Shown here: positions 16,981-25,625 of the stretch, in pieces | Position numbering within the stretch: the stretch's first letter is position 1 | Layout of the letters: each line of letters begins with the position of its first letter | Source of the DNA: Paracoccaceae bacterium | GTDB taxonomy: Bacteria > Pseudomonadota > Alphaproteobacteria > Rhodobacterales > Rhodobacteraceae | Assembly: GCA_020425125.1 (NCBI GenBank) | Contig: JAGQRV010000010.1 | Location: 21,770 to 58,557 of the forward strand | DNA: 36,788 nucleotides | Direction of reading: 5' to 3' | Program-made: the position numbers and the translations under genes | Notes under the pieces: model-generated | What the model was told of the DNA's origin: nothing | What the model saw: the letters and a program-made list of their open reading frames with translations, nothing else | The model's database searches: none

Positions 16981-18149
16981 ACCAGACAGGTATTGCGTTG
17001 CGCAACCTCGACCCGCAGCGGGGTGGCAGGGCCGAGTTGACCATCGATGCGCCCGAGATCATGCCGGCCCGCCTGTCCGTGGCGATCCGCCGCGGCACCC
17101 AGAACAAGGGCTTCCTGGGGCCGTCGGGCTGGCAGCAATCCGAGCATCTGTTCATGGCCGAGTCGTTCCGTGAGGAGGGCGGAAAGCTGGTCCTGGTGCT
17201 CGGTCCCGACGTGGTCGACAACGAGCTGCGGGATTTCGACGTGGTGGAGATGACCTTTCCCGAGGTGGGAATGGTCGGCCAGGTCGCGTGGGAGGGGATC
17301 ACCCGGTCGGTCCAGCTCAGCGAGATCGTGCCCGAACCGAAAACGCCCCGCGCACCCGCTGGAGCAAGCTCCGGCACAGGCGATCCTGCGGGGACGGCCG
17401 GCACAGGCGGCTCCACGACTGGCACGCCCGGCGGAGCGTCCTCGGGTACGGAGACAGGAACGCCGACCGGCCCTGGGGGTGACACCGGCGGGCCAGGGGG
17501 CGGAACGACAGGCCCGGTCGAGCCGCCGGCCAAATCCGGCCTGCCGCGCTGGCTGCTGATCGCCGCGGTGCTTCTGGTCGTTCTGGTTGCCGGCGCCCTG
17601 GCCTATCTCAAGCCATGGGAAAAGGACGAGATCGCCCAGACGGAAGAGGGCCAGACGGAGACGACACAGGACGCGGAAAGCGTACCACCGGCCACTGCGG
17701 AGGACGCCACGCCGGAGGAGACGGCTCCGGACACGGAGACGGCAGAACCCGCGACACCGCCAGCAGAGGAGCCGGATGGGACCGCTCCGCCGACCGATCC
17801 TATGCAGGCCGCTTATGAGCGGGGCCGTGCCGCGATCACGGCCGGGGATTGCGCCACCGCCAAGTCCGAACTTCAGTCGGGTCTCGATGCAGGCTACGGA
17901 CCGACCGTGCTTCTCTGGGCCGAGCAGCAGGATTCGGCCGATTTCACGCCCTGCCTGAGCGAGACATCCAACGATGTCCGGGCGCTCGACAATTACCGCA
18001 AGGCCTGCGAGGCCAAGGTGCCCGAGGCGAAGGCGGCGTTGCAGGTCCTGCTCGACGACTTGCAACGGCGCGCGGATGAAGGGGACCCCGTGGCCGAAGA
18101 CGTGCTGCGTATCGCCACCCCCAAAGCCGTCGCGGCCTGTTCGGAGTAG
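16977..18149 (+). CDS. bitopic membrane protein with TPR/Sel1-like C-terminus, unknown function
   Basis: 390 residues. An N-terminal cytoplasmic domain (about 1-115; beta-rich, IALRNLDPQRGGRAELTID) that I cannot assign; a Gly/Thr/Ser/Pro low-complexity linker (about 120-186); one membrane helix (about 190-210, WLLIAAVLLVVLVAGALAYL); a Glu/Thr/Pro acidic linker (about 215-275); and a helical domain (about 276-390) with AYERGRAAITAGDCATAKSEL and conserved-looking Cys, like TPR or Sel1 repeats. The periplasmic end probably binds protein. GTG start coupled to srfC. It would be the natural bridge from SrfC to the periplasmic components, but that is inference. Confidence 0.7.
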   Translation: MNQTGIALRNLDPQRGGRAELTIDAPEIMPARLSVAIRRGTQNKGFLGPSGWQQSEHLFMAESFREEGGKLVLVLGPDVVDNELRDFDVVEMTFPEVGMVGQVAWEGITRSVQLSEIVPEPKTPRAPAGASSGTGDPAGTAGTGGSTTGTPGGASSGTETGTPTGPGGDTGGPGGGTTGPVEPPAKSGLPRWLLIAAVLLVVLVAGALAYLKPWEKDEIAQTEEGQTETTQDAESVPPATAEDATPEETAPDTETAEPATPPAEEPDGTAPPTDPMQAAYERGRAAITAGDCATAKSELQSGLDAGYGPTVLLWAEQQDSADFTPCLSETSNDVRALDNYRKACEAKVPEAKAALQVLLDDLQRRADEGDPVAEDVLRIATPKAVAACSE

Positions 18150-18176
18150 CACGACCACGCGGAAGGGAGACCGACG

Positions 18177-20159
18177 ATGTTCCATCCCACATCCCGCCCC
18201 GGCGCTCTGCGCCGCCTTGTCCTGGGCCTTGCGCTAACCCTCGCCCTGCCTGTGTCCGCGGTTGCCCGCGAGCCGCTCAAGATCAGCGACGAGAGCCCGC
18301 TCGACCAGCGGGTGCTTACGCGGCCCGAGGCGATCCTGCGCGACGCGCCGGATGCGAACGCGGTGAAGAAGCCGCCGGTCTTTTCGACCTACTACGTCTT
18401 CGCACGAGAAACGCGGGACGGAACGGAATGGCTCGAACTCGGCGCCAACCGCACCGGAGCCGAGACGGGCTGGATGCGCGCCGACGAAACCGTCGCGTGG
18501 AAGCAGACCATCGTGGCGTCGTTCAGCAACCCGGCCGATCGCATCCCGGTCCTGTTTTTCGAGGACAAGCCTGCGCTCGAACGCTTCGTCAAGGACGAAA
18601 CCATGAGCACCCGGGCCGAACTGCTGGCCCAGACCGTGCGGAGCGGCGGCACCGTCCCGGAGACCGGCGTCATCGCCGCCGAACCGGCCGAATACGTCTC
18701 GTTCGCGGATCAGTTCTATCTGCTGCCGATCCTCGACGCGGACGAGATCTCGGTGAACCGGCGCAAGCGCCGCGTCGTCGAGGTCGCCTCGATCAACCAG
18801 AAGCCGGCCGCACCAAGACCTGCGGCGACCGCGCCGCAACAGCCGTTTCGGGTGGGCGTCGTCTTCGTGGTCGACACATCGATGTCGATGGAGCCCTTTA
18901 TCGAGCGGACCAAGCAGGCGATCCGCAACATCCTGAAGAAGGTGTCGTCCGAAGCCGAGAACGATCAGCTGAGTTTCGGCATGGTGGGTTTCCGGAGCAG
19001 CATCAAGGAAACGCCGGGGCTGGAATATACCGCGAAGGAATTCTACCCGCTCCAGCGCGATTTCGACGAGGACGCGTTCTTCCGGGCACTCGACGACATG
19101 CATGCCTCGACCGTGTCCAGCCACGACTTCGACGAGGACGGGCTGAGCGGTCTGGTCATGGCGTCCGAGATGCCAGGCTGGGCCGATTTCGACGGCCGAT
19201 ACATCATCTACGTGACCGATGCCGGGATGCTTGTCGGGGAGAACCAGGGATCTTCCGCCGGAACCACCCCGGACCTCTTCGCGAGCCGCGCCCAGAAGGA
19301 TCTGGGGATCGCGACTTTCGCGCTGTTCCTGAAGACGAAGGCCGGGCGGGCCTATCACGAGGACGCACTGGCGCAGCTTGGTGTGCTCACGCGGCTCGAT
19401 TCGGTGTCTGCGCCGCTCGTCTTCCCGATCGAGAACGGCAGCGTCGCCGAATTCGGAACCCGGGTCGATCAGCTGACCCAGTCGCTCGTCCAGCAGGTGC
19501 GCGCGGCCGAGGCGGAACTGGCGCCACCGCCCGACATCTGCGAAAGCAATCCCGAAGCCGTCGAATGCGTCGCTTCGCAAGCGGGCCGCGCGATGCAGCT
19601 CGCCTGGCTCGGGCGCCAGACCCAGGCGCAGGCACCGGATACCTACGAGGCCTGGGCCGCGGATTTCGCCCTGGACGATCCCAGCCGCCGTGCACTGAAT
19701 GCGCGGGTCCTGCTGACCCGGAACCAGCTGAACGACCTTTACGTGACGCTGCAGGCCCTGAACGAGGTGGCGGGCCAGGCCATCGATACCGACCCGACCA
19801 AGTTCTTCTCGGTTCTGAAGACCCAGCTTGCCCATGTGATGCGCGACCCGTCGCAATTGGAGGCGCTGGATCCCTCGGCACGGGCCAACGTGGCGCAGAT
19901 CACGGAATTCGACGATCTGGGCGACCTGCTGGGCGCCTATTTCGCCGATCTGCCGTATGACAGCGTGCTCGGCACCATCACACCCGAGACCTGGGAGGGG
20001 ATGAGTCCGTCCGGCCGCCACGAATTCCTCGAAGCCATCAAGCAGAAGCTGGCGATGTACGAGCTTTACTACGCCGACACCGACAACTGGGTGTCGATCA
20101 ACCCCGATGCCGGGGAAGGCGAGAAGGTCTATCCGATTCCCCTGGAAATGATGCCGTGA
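18177..20159 (+). CDS. exported SH3-like/vWA protein resembling the periplasmic part of PpkA
   Basis: 660 residues with a Sec signal peptide (about 1-30, ending VSAVA-RE). Residues about 45-115 look like a bacterial SH3-type domain (STYYVFARE, GWMRADETVAWKQTIV). A vWA domain spans about 224-400: Asp233-Ser235-Ser237 in VVDTSMSME and Asp348 in YVTDAG. The remaining 250 residues are helical. The SH3-then-vWA arrangement next to ATPase, permease and FGE-fold genes recalls the periplasmic region of PpkA, the T6SS threonine kinase, but the kinase domain is absent and replaced by a signal peptide. Ribosome-binding site AAGGGAGA before ATG. Probably a periplasmic sensor or adaptor. Confidence 0.75.
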   Translation: MFHPTSRPGALRRLVLGLALTLALPVSAVAREPLKISDESPLDQRVLTRPEAILRDAPDANAVKKPPVFSTYYVFARETRDGTEWLELGANRTGAETGWMRADETVAWKQTIVASFSNPADRIPVLFFEDKPALERFVKDETMSTRAELLAQTVRSGGTVPETGVIAAEPAEYVSFADQFYLLPILDADEISVNRRKRRVVEVASINQKPAAPRPAATAPQQPFRVGVVFVVDTSMSMEPFIERTKQAIRNILKKVSSEAENDQLSFGMVGFRSSIKETPGLEYTAKEFYPLQRDFDEDAFFRALDDMHASTVSSHDFDEDGLSGLVMASEMPGWADFDGRYIIYVTDAGMLVGENQGSSAGTTPDLFASRAQKDLGIATFALFLKTKAGRAYHEDALAQLGVLTRLDSVSAPLVFPIENGSVAEFGTRVDQLTQSLVQQVRAAEAELAPPPDICESNPEAVECVASQAGRAMQLAWLGRQTQAQAPDTYEAWAADFALDDPSRRALNARVLLTRNQLNDLYVTLQALNEVAGQAIDTDPTKFFSVLKTQLAHVMRDPSQLEALDPSARANVAQITEFDDLGDLLGAYFADLPYDSVLGTITPETWEGMSPSGRHEFLEAIKQKLAMYELYYADTDNWVSINPDAGEGEKVYPIPLEMMP

Positions 20160-20887
20160 ATGGCGGCATGCCGATCCTCGAGCTCGACGGGCTGATCAAG
20201 GTCCGCCGCGACAGCGAGCGGACATTCACCCTCGAAGTGCCCCGGCTGGCGCTTGCTGCCGGAGACAGGGTGGCTCTGGTCGGGGAAAGCGGCAGCGGAA
20301 AGTCCACCCTCATCTCGCTTCTGGCCCTCGCGGCCGCGCCGGACAGCGCCGATCGGTTCCGGGTCCGGAGCGGAGACGGCGACGAGCTTGACGTCGCCGC
20401 GGCCTGGCAGCGCGGCGCACAGCGGCGACTGACCGAGGCGCGCGCCCGGCTCATCGCCTATGTGCCCCAGCGCGACGGCCTGATGGAATTTCTCACGGTG
20501 GAGCAGAACATCCGCTGTGCCGCCGAACTCGCCGGGGCACCAATGGACAATGGCATCGACGAGATCGTCACCGCACTCGGCCTCCAGGAACTTCGTGCCG
20601 CACCGCCGGCCCGGCTGTCGGGTGGCCAGAGGCAGCGGGCCGCAGTGGCCTGCGCCCTGGCCCGGCGCCCGCAGGTGATCCTCGCTGACGAGCCCACCGC
20701 GGCACTGGATGCCGGCAACGCCGTGCGCGTCATGGACAGCCTGTGCCAGCTTGCACGCGACCGGCACGCGGCGCTTGTCCTGGCCACGCACCAGCTCCAC
20801 CTGGTCGACGATTACGGCTTCACTCCGGTCCGGGCGCGGCAGTCGGGCGCGAACGGCGCCTGGCACACGGTCTTTGCACCGGCATGA
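20156..20887 (+). CDS. ABC transporter ATPase, LolD/MacB type (TagT-like)
   Basis: 243 residues. Walker A GESGSGKST, Q-loop region YVPQRDGL, signature LSGGQRQRAAVA, Walker B VILADEPTAALD and the H-loop His in LATHQ are all intact, so it should hydrolyse ATP. The family (LolD, MacB, FtsE, TagT) mostly performs mechanical work on periplasmic proteins rather than solute uptake. GTG start at 20156 overlaps the upstream stop (GTGA); an ATG at 20168 is the alternative. Its own stop overlaps the permease start (ATGA). The neighbours on both sides match ppkA-tagT-tagS-tagR adjacency, so the TagT role is favoured over lipoprotein release. Confidence 0.88.
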   Translation: MNGGMPILELDGLIKVRRDSERTFTLEVPRLALAAGDRVALVGESGSGKSTLISLLALAAAPDSADRFRVRSGDGDELDVAAAWQRGAQRRLTEARARLIAYVPQRDGLMEFLTVEQNIRCAAELAGAPMDNGIDEIVTALGLQELRAAPPARLSGGQRQRAAVACALARRPQVILADEPTAALDAGNAVRVMDSLCQLARDRHAALVLATHQLHLVDDYGFTPVRARQSGANGAWHTVFAPA

Positions 20888-22098
20888 CACGGCTTCTCCT
20901 TTCCGCCCGGCTGGCCCTCGCCGATCTGCGGCACGAGCGGATCGCGACGATCTGTCAGGTCGTGAGCCTTGCCGCGTTGCTGGTTCCGCTGCTTATCCTG
21001 CTCGGGATCAAGAACGGCGTCCTGGCCGAGCGCACCCAGGCCCTTCTCAAGAACCCCGAAAGTCTCCGGCTGACCATCGCCACCACCGGCAGCTACCCGC
21101 GGAGCCTGATCGAAGACCTCGCCAGCGATCCGGATGTGCGGTTCGTCGCCCCGCACCCGGCACAGCTCGCGGTGATTGCCGACTTCACCGGAATTGAAGA
21201 CGGTTCACCGGTCGTATCGCGCGTCGCGCTTCTGGCCAGCGGCGCGGGCGACCCCTATCTGCCTGCCGGTGCGCCGCCCCCTGCGCCGGGGCAGACCTAC
21301 CTGTCCGCCGCGCTCGCCGGCGGGCTGAGCGTGGCCGCAGGCGATCGCGTCACTGCCCTGCTTCCGCCCAATCCGCAGCGCCCCGATGGGGCCTATCTGG
21401 ATTTCGAGGTGGCGGGGCTTGTGCCTGCCGGCATCTGGGGACGCAACGGTGCCCTTCTGAACGAGGCCGATCTCTTCCTGATCCAGGACTGGACCGAAGC
21501 GGCGATCACCGGAACCGATCTCAATCCGCTCCGTGGCCAGGTCGCACCACGCGACAGCTTTCCGTCGATGCGGCTCTATGCCAGCGACGTGGCGGCGGCC
21601 TTCCGTCTGGTGGACCGGCTTGCAGCCAAGGGAATTCCGGTCGGCTCGTCGCTCGACCAGGCGCGCGAACTGGCCAGCCTGGAACAGGCGCTGACCATGG
21701 GCTTTCGCATCGTCGCCGGCGTCGGGCTTGCCGGCTATTCGGCGGCGTTCGCGGCGACGCTCTGGAACGGGGTGATCCGTAAGCGCCGGGCCATCAGCCT
21801 GCTGCGCCTCGGCGGGCTCGGCCGCCGAGGCGCCGCGATGCTGCCGGTCTTCCAGTCGGTTGCCATCGTCCTTCTCGGCTGGGTCGCGTCGCTGGTGACC
21901 TATGGTGCGGGCGCACATCTGCTTGATGCAACGCTTGGCGGGGCTCTCGGCTTCGACCGTCCGATCGCGCAGATCGGCACCGGCGACATCCTGGCCAGCG
22001 GGGCGGCAGCCCTCGCCGTCGCGCTGATTGCCTCGATCTGGGCTGCGGTGGCCGTCACCGGCATCACCCCGCAAGAGGGCATCGACGATGCGCGCTAA
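20884..22098 (+). CDS. FtsX/MacB-family permease (TagS-like)
   Basis: 404 residues. One N-terminal membrane helix (about 24-44, VVSLAALLVPLLILLGI), a large periplasmic domain (about 50-270), then three helices near 278-300, 318-345 and 372-396: the classic MacB/FtsX four-helix plan. The periplasmic domain resembles MacB_PCD (FVAPHPAQLAVIAD, YLSAALAGGLSVAAGD). It is the partner of the ATPase encoded just upstream and overlaps the next gene by 11 nt. LolE-type lipoprotein release is the alternative; gene neighbours favour a TagS-like role. Confidence 0.85.
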   Translation: MTRLLLSARLALADLRHERIATICQVVSLAALLVPLLILLGIKNGVLAERTQALLKNPESLRLTIATTGSYPRSLIEDLASDPDVRFVAPHPAQLAVIADFTGIEDGSPVVSRVALLASGAGDPYLPAGAPPPAPGQTYLSAALAGGLSVAAGDRVTALLPPNPQRPDGAYLDFEVAGLVPAGIWGRNGALLNEADLFLIQDWTEAAITGTDLNPLRGQVAPRDSFPSMRLYASDVAAAFRLVDRLAAKGIPVGSSLDQARELASLEQALTMGFRIVAGVGLAGYSAAFAATLWNGVIRKRRAISLLRLGGLGRRGAAMLPVFQSVAIVLLGWVASLVTYGAGAHLLDATLGGALGFDRPIAQIGTGDILASGAAALAVALIASIWAAVAVTGITPQEGIDDAR

Positions 22099-23662
22099 GA
22101 TCCTTCGATTGGTCTTCCGGGTCCTGCTTGCTTCCGCCGCGGGTCCCGGCTTAGCGGACACACCGACATGGCCACAGGACTACTGGAATCCGGTGCCAGA
22201 AGATGGGGACGTGATCCTGCCGATCCGCTGTGGTGGCGCCATCGCGTTCCGGCGGGTGGATACTCCGGTGGCGTCGAACTGGCTCGCCGACGAAAGCCTG
22301 CAGCTGGGCAACTCCGACATCGCCGGACAGGAGCATTCCGAGTCGATCCGCCATGACAGCATCGTTGGCTCTCTGTCGCTGGACGGTGCGCCCGACGACC
22401 GCTTCTATCTGATCGGCAAGTACGAAGTGACCCGCGACCAGTATGCGGCGGTCATGGGGGAGGACTGCCCCGAGCCCAGCGATGACGGCTCGATCGCGGC
22501 CGACGGGATGTCCTGGTTCGACGCGCAGGCCTTCACGATCCGCTATACCGAATGGCTCCACGCCAATGCACCGGAGCAGCTGGCGGCCGATGCCGGCCCC
22601 GGCGCCTTCGTGCGGCTGCCGACAGAAGAGGAATGGGAATTCGCCGCCCGGGGCGGACAGGCCGTGCCGGATGCGGTCCGCCGCCAGCGCCTGTTTCCGA
22701 TGGACGGTCCGGTCGACACCTATGTCTGGTTCGCCGGGTACAAGTCCTGCGACGGCGCGCTGCAGCCGGTGGGTCTTCTCAAGCCGAACCCCCTGGGTTT
22801 GTTCGACATCATCGGCAATGCCCAGGAATACGTCATCGACCTCTACCGGCTGCGTACCCAGTCGCGTGCCCACGGGCAGGTCGGCGGCGCGACCGCCCGC
22901 GGCGGCAGTTGCCTGACCACCGAAGCGCGCGTCCGCACTGCCGAGCGCGCCGAACTGCCGCTCTTCGATCCCGAGACCGGACAGCCCGAGGGCAAACCGT
23001 ACACGGGATTCCGCCTGTCCATCGGGGCCCCGATCCTGACTGGGCAGACACGGATCGAGAAGATCCACGACGACTGGGTCGCCTTTGGCGACACGCGCAT
23101 CCAGATCGACCCGGATCAGGACCCGATCGAAGCGCTCGACGATATCGCCGAAGCCCAGGAGGACCCGCAGATTCGCGACACGATCCTTGAGGCGGCGCAA
23201 ACCTTTAAGACCGAGATGGAACGCCGCAACGCGATCGAGATGAAGAGCGCGAAGTCGGTGATGCTGTCCGGCATGCTGATGATCCGCGACTACCTGGTCG
23301 GGCTTGACGATATCTATCGGCTCACCCAGTGGCTGCAAGCGGGCGGTCCCGACCCGGCCGCCGACGCAGTGCTCGCCCGGGCTCACGAGCGGCTCGACAT
23401 CACGCGCGACGTGTTCCTCGCCGCGCTCGTCCACGCGACCGACGATTTCGAGCAGACGACGCTCGATACGGCCGAGAAGACCGTCGGTCAGGAGACCCGG
23501 ATGCGCCTGCAATCGGCCACCGACCGGACCCGGGCAACGACCGAACGGATGCTGTCCATGTTCGGGGAGTTCACCCGCCAGTACCGTGCCCAGACCGATA
23601 CCGATCCGTCGGTGTTTTACCACCAGATCGAAGAATACTATTCCGAACTCACGGGACGGTGA
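22088..23662 (+). CDS. exported FGE-fold (SUMF1-like) protein without the FGE cysteine pair (TagR-like)
   Basis: 524 residues; signal peptide about 1-23 (ending GPGLA-DT). FGE-sulfatase fold about 100-312 with the family text YLIGKYEVTRDQY, GMSWFDAQAF, RLPTEEEWEFAARGG (from 176), GLFDIIGNAQEYVIDLY, ARGGSC and TGFRLSIG. True formylglycine-generating enzymes have two Cys a few residues after RGGS; here the sequence reads RGGSCLTTEARVR with no such pair, so it is probably a binding protein, not an oxidase. The C-terminal 210 residues are helical and extra. TagR, which acts on PpkA in the P. aeruginosa T6SS, has this fold and these neighbours. Confidence 0.82.
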   Translation: MRAKILRLVFRVLLASAAGPGLADTPTWPQDYWNPVPEDGDVILPIRCGGAIAFRRVDTPVASNWLADESLQLGNSDIAGQEHSESIRHDSIVGSLSLDGAPDDRFYLIGKYEVTRDQYAAVMGEDCPEPSDDGSIAADGMSWFDAQAFTIRYTEWLHANAPEQLAADAGPGAFVRLPTEEEWEFAARGGQAVPDAVRRQRLFPMDGPVDTYVWFAGYKSCDGALQPVGLLKPNPLGLFDIIGNAQEYVIDLYRLRTQSRAHGQVGGATARGGSCLTTEARVRTAERAELPLFDPETGQPEGKPYTGFRLSIGAPILTGQTRIEKIHDDWVAFGDTRIQIDPDQDPIEALDDIAEAQEDPQIRDTILEAAQTFKTEMERRNAIEMKSAKSVMLSGMLMIRDYLVGLDDIYRLTQWLQAGGPDPAADAVLARAHERLDITRDVFLAALVHATDDFEQTTLDTAEKTVGQETRMRLQSATDRTRATTERMLSMFGEFTRQYRAQTDTDPSVFYHQIEEYYSELTGR

Positions 23663-23714
23663 TAAGGTTTCCGGGCTCCTGACTCGTAACCCGCGGAATT
23701 TGAGGGGAATTGAG

Positions 23715-24509
23715 ATGAAGCGCATTTGGATGCCGGCGATGCTGGCCGTGTTTGTGCTGGCAAATTGCACGACGGATCCGACCAGTCTCGTCAGTTCGTC
23801 CCTTGCCACCAATGGCAATCTCAGCGTCGAGGCGATCCGGCTCCAATCCTCGTCCGAGCGGCTTCTGACCCTAGAACAGGAGCAGGACGCGGCAACGAAG
23901 CGGCTTGCCGATTTTGGCGTCCAGGGCGCTGCCATCGGCGCCGGGGTCGGCGCTGCCGCCGGCGCAGGCCTTGCCTGCCTCACGGCAAAGATTCAGGGCC
24001 GCAACTGCGACACCGGTACGATGGTCGTTGCCGGTGCTGCCGGTGCGACAGCCGGCGGCGTCTACGGCTATCAGAAGGGCCAGCAGGTCGCGCAGACCCA
24101 GAACACCGCCGCAAGCAAGGAGAATGCTATCCGACGTCGGCTTCAGGTGGCCTCGCAGCAGCTGACCACGGCGCGCGCCGCCCGTCAGCAGGCCGAAGCA
24201 GTCGTTGCCCAGAACCAGCGCAAGCTGGCCAAGCTGAAAGCCGACGTGGCCGCGGGCCGCGCCACCAAGGCGCAGCTCGACCTGGCACGCTCCGACGCGC
24301 GCGCCGACGCACAGCAGGTCAAGCTGGCCTCCGCGAGCCTCGGAAGCGGAGCGAATTCGCTGCAATCCAAGGGCAATGTGGCTTCGGCCCAAAGCGCCTC
24401 GCAAACCGCGAAGCTGAACGCGAACAGTTCCGCGATGGCGCAGGAAAAGGCGCGGGTCGACGCGCAATACGCGGCCCTTCAGCAGGCGATCAAGGAATCC
24501 GCGCTGTAG
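23715..24509 (+). CDS. lipoprotein with glycine zipper and coiled coil (TagQ-like by position)
   Basis: 264 residues. Lipobox VLANC puts the acylated Cys at position 18; the next residues (TTDP) carry no Asp at +2, consistent with sorting to the outer membrane. A Gly/Ala-rich segment (about 69-122, GAAIGAGVGAAAGAGLACL and VVAGAAGATAGGVYGYQKG) is a double glycine zipper. The rest is an Ala/Gln/Lys coiled coil (about 130-264) able to span part of the periplasm. It follows the FGE-fold gene as tagQ neighbours tagR, but I see no sequence signature proving orthology. Ribosome-binding site GAGGGG. 52 nt after the previous gene. Confidence 0.8.
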   Translation: MKRIWMPAMLAVFVLANCTTDPTSLVSSSLATNGNLSVEAIRLQSSSERLLTLEQEQDAATKRLADFGVQGAAIGAGVGAAAGAGLACLTAKIQGRNCDTGTMVVAGAAGATAGGVYGYQKGQQVAQTQNTAASKENAIRRRLQVASQQLTTARAARQQAEAVVAQNQRKLAKLKADVAAGRATKAQLDLARSDARADAQQVKLASASLGSGANSLQSKGNVASAQSASQTAKLNANSSAMAQEKARVDAQYAALQQAIKESAL

Positions 24510-24545
24510 CCGTCGAGGCGGGGACAGTCAGCAAAGGATAGTGAA

Positions 24546-24974
24546 ATGATGATGTCGGTACTTCGCCCGGGAGCGGCGATCCTGTTGGCCGCGGGCCTTG
24601 CTGGGTGTGCGAGCGTCGAGAACTGCGATCCCAATTCGGTCGGCAATGTCGTCACCTCGGCCCTGTGCGACAGCGGCGGATATTATGCCCAGCGGCAGGG
24701 CAACCTGACGGCCAATTACGATCGCATCTCCGCAGAGGTCGAGCGGGAACGGATCGCGATCAGCCGAGCCAATTCGCGAATCCGCGAAGCGCAGGCGGCA
24801 CAGCAGATCACTGCCGCCGAGGCCCGCACGCTCAACGGCCAGATCGCGGCACTGAATTCCGATGTGAACCGGCTGGCCAAGACCAGCGACCCGACGCAGC
24901 AGGCCGCGCTGCGCCAGCAGATCGATCAGCGCAAGAACGCAATCAACGACTATTCCGACATAACCGTCTTCTGA
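24546..24974 (+). CDS. small coiled-coil lipoprotein
   Basis: 142 residues. Lipobox LAGC (acylated Cys at 21 counting from the first of three consecutive ATG codons), followed by ASVENCDPNSVGN. Two further Cys (about 26 and 40) could form a disulfide. Residues about 50-125 are a coiled coil (ISAEVERERIAISRANSRI). The layout parallels the preceding lipoprotein, minus the glycine zipper. AAGGA lies upstream of the ATGs. No family recognised. Its stop shares a base with an ATG at 24974 that is in frame with the next gene (TGATG). Confidence 0.72.
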   Translation: MMMSVLRPGAAILLAAGLAGCASVENCDPNSVGNVVTSALCDSGGYYAQRQGNLTANYDRISAEVERERIAISRANSRIREAQAAQQITAAEARTLNGQIAALNSDVNRLAKTSDPTQQAALRQQIDQRKNAINDYSDITVF

Positions 24975-25027
24975 TGGTGGAAACGACAGACGCTGGGTTG
25001 TTAAGGTCAACGGTTCGAGAGGTTGGG

Positions 25028-25600
25028 ATGCGTCCAGTCAGATGCGTCAGAGGTCCCGCAGTCGCGATGATCGGGTTGCTCGCGATCAGCCCTGCCCATG
25101 CGGCGGGGCCCAACTGCACCGGGCAGGAAGTCATCACGAATACCGTGATGGGCGCGGCGATGACGTCGGGGATCGCGGTCGCCAATCCCGAATACGCGCA
25201 GATGGCGGCGCTTGTCGCGATGGTCGACCCGCAGCAGCAGGACTGGGCGCGCAGCCGAGCGCTCCAAAGCCTCAGGGCGCAGGGTTACTCGGACCAGAAC
25301 ATGTTCGACCTTCTCTACATGCAGGCGAAGAGCGGCGTCGCGATGCAGAAGGGTCTGTCTGCAGCAGGCGGTGCTGTGATGGGATCGCTCGTCGGCGGAT
25401 TCTTCGGCAGTCTCGCGGGCGACGTCGCGAAGGGCGCAGCCGGCGGCGGTGCCCTGGGAGCCGCGGCCGGCTTTGCGGCCAGCCAATACGTGAGCATCAT
25501 CGCCAGCGATCAGATCGTGGCGCCGGTCTTTGCCAAGCTGATCGCCAATCCCTGCGCCGTGACCGCTGCCGAGGCTCTGGCCGCGATCCAGGCGCAGTAA
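25028..25600 (+). CDS. exported glycine-zipper protein, unknown function
   Basis: 190 residues from the ATG at 25028, chosen because GAGAGG precedes it and it gives a standard signal peptide (about 1-25, ending PAHA-AG). An ATG at 24974, touching the upstream stop, would add 18 residues. Mature protein: CTGQEVITNTVMG, a helical middle, then a glycine zipper (about 110-155, GGAVMGSLVGGFFGSLAGD and GAAGGGALGAAAGFAAS) able to insert in or associate with a membrane. Two Cys (in PNCTG and NPCAV) flank it. Expressed with two lipoproteins, so probably an envelope component of the same assembly. Confidence 0.7.
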   Translation: MRPVRCVRGPAVAMIGLLAISPAHAAGPNCTGQEVITNTVMGAAMTSGIAVANPEYAQMAALVAMVDPQQQDWARSRALQSLRAQGYSDQNMFDLLYMQAKSGVAMQKGLSAAGGAVMGSLVGGFFGSLAGDVAKGAAGGGALGAAAGFAASQYVSIIASDQIVAPVFAKLIANPCAVTAAEALAAIQAQ

Positions 25601-25625
25601 GTGGACAACAGCGGAGGCCCCGCCC

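Noticed and set aside
18234-20021. 595-codon minus-strand open frame
   Set aside because: Shadow of the exported SH3/vWA gene, whose plus-strand frame has a signal peptide and MIDAS motif.
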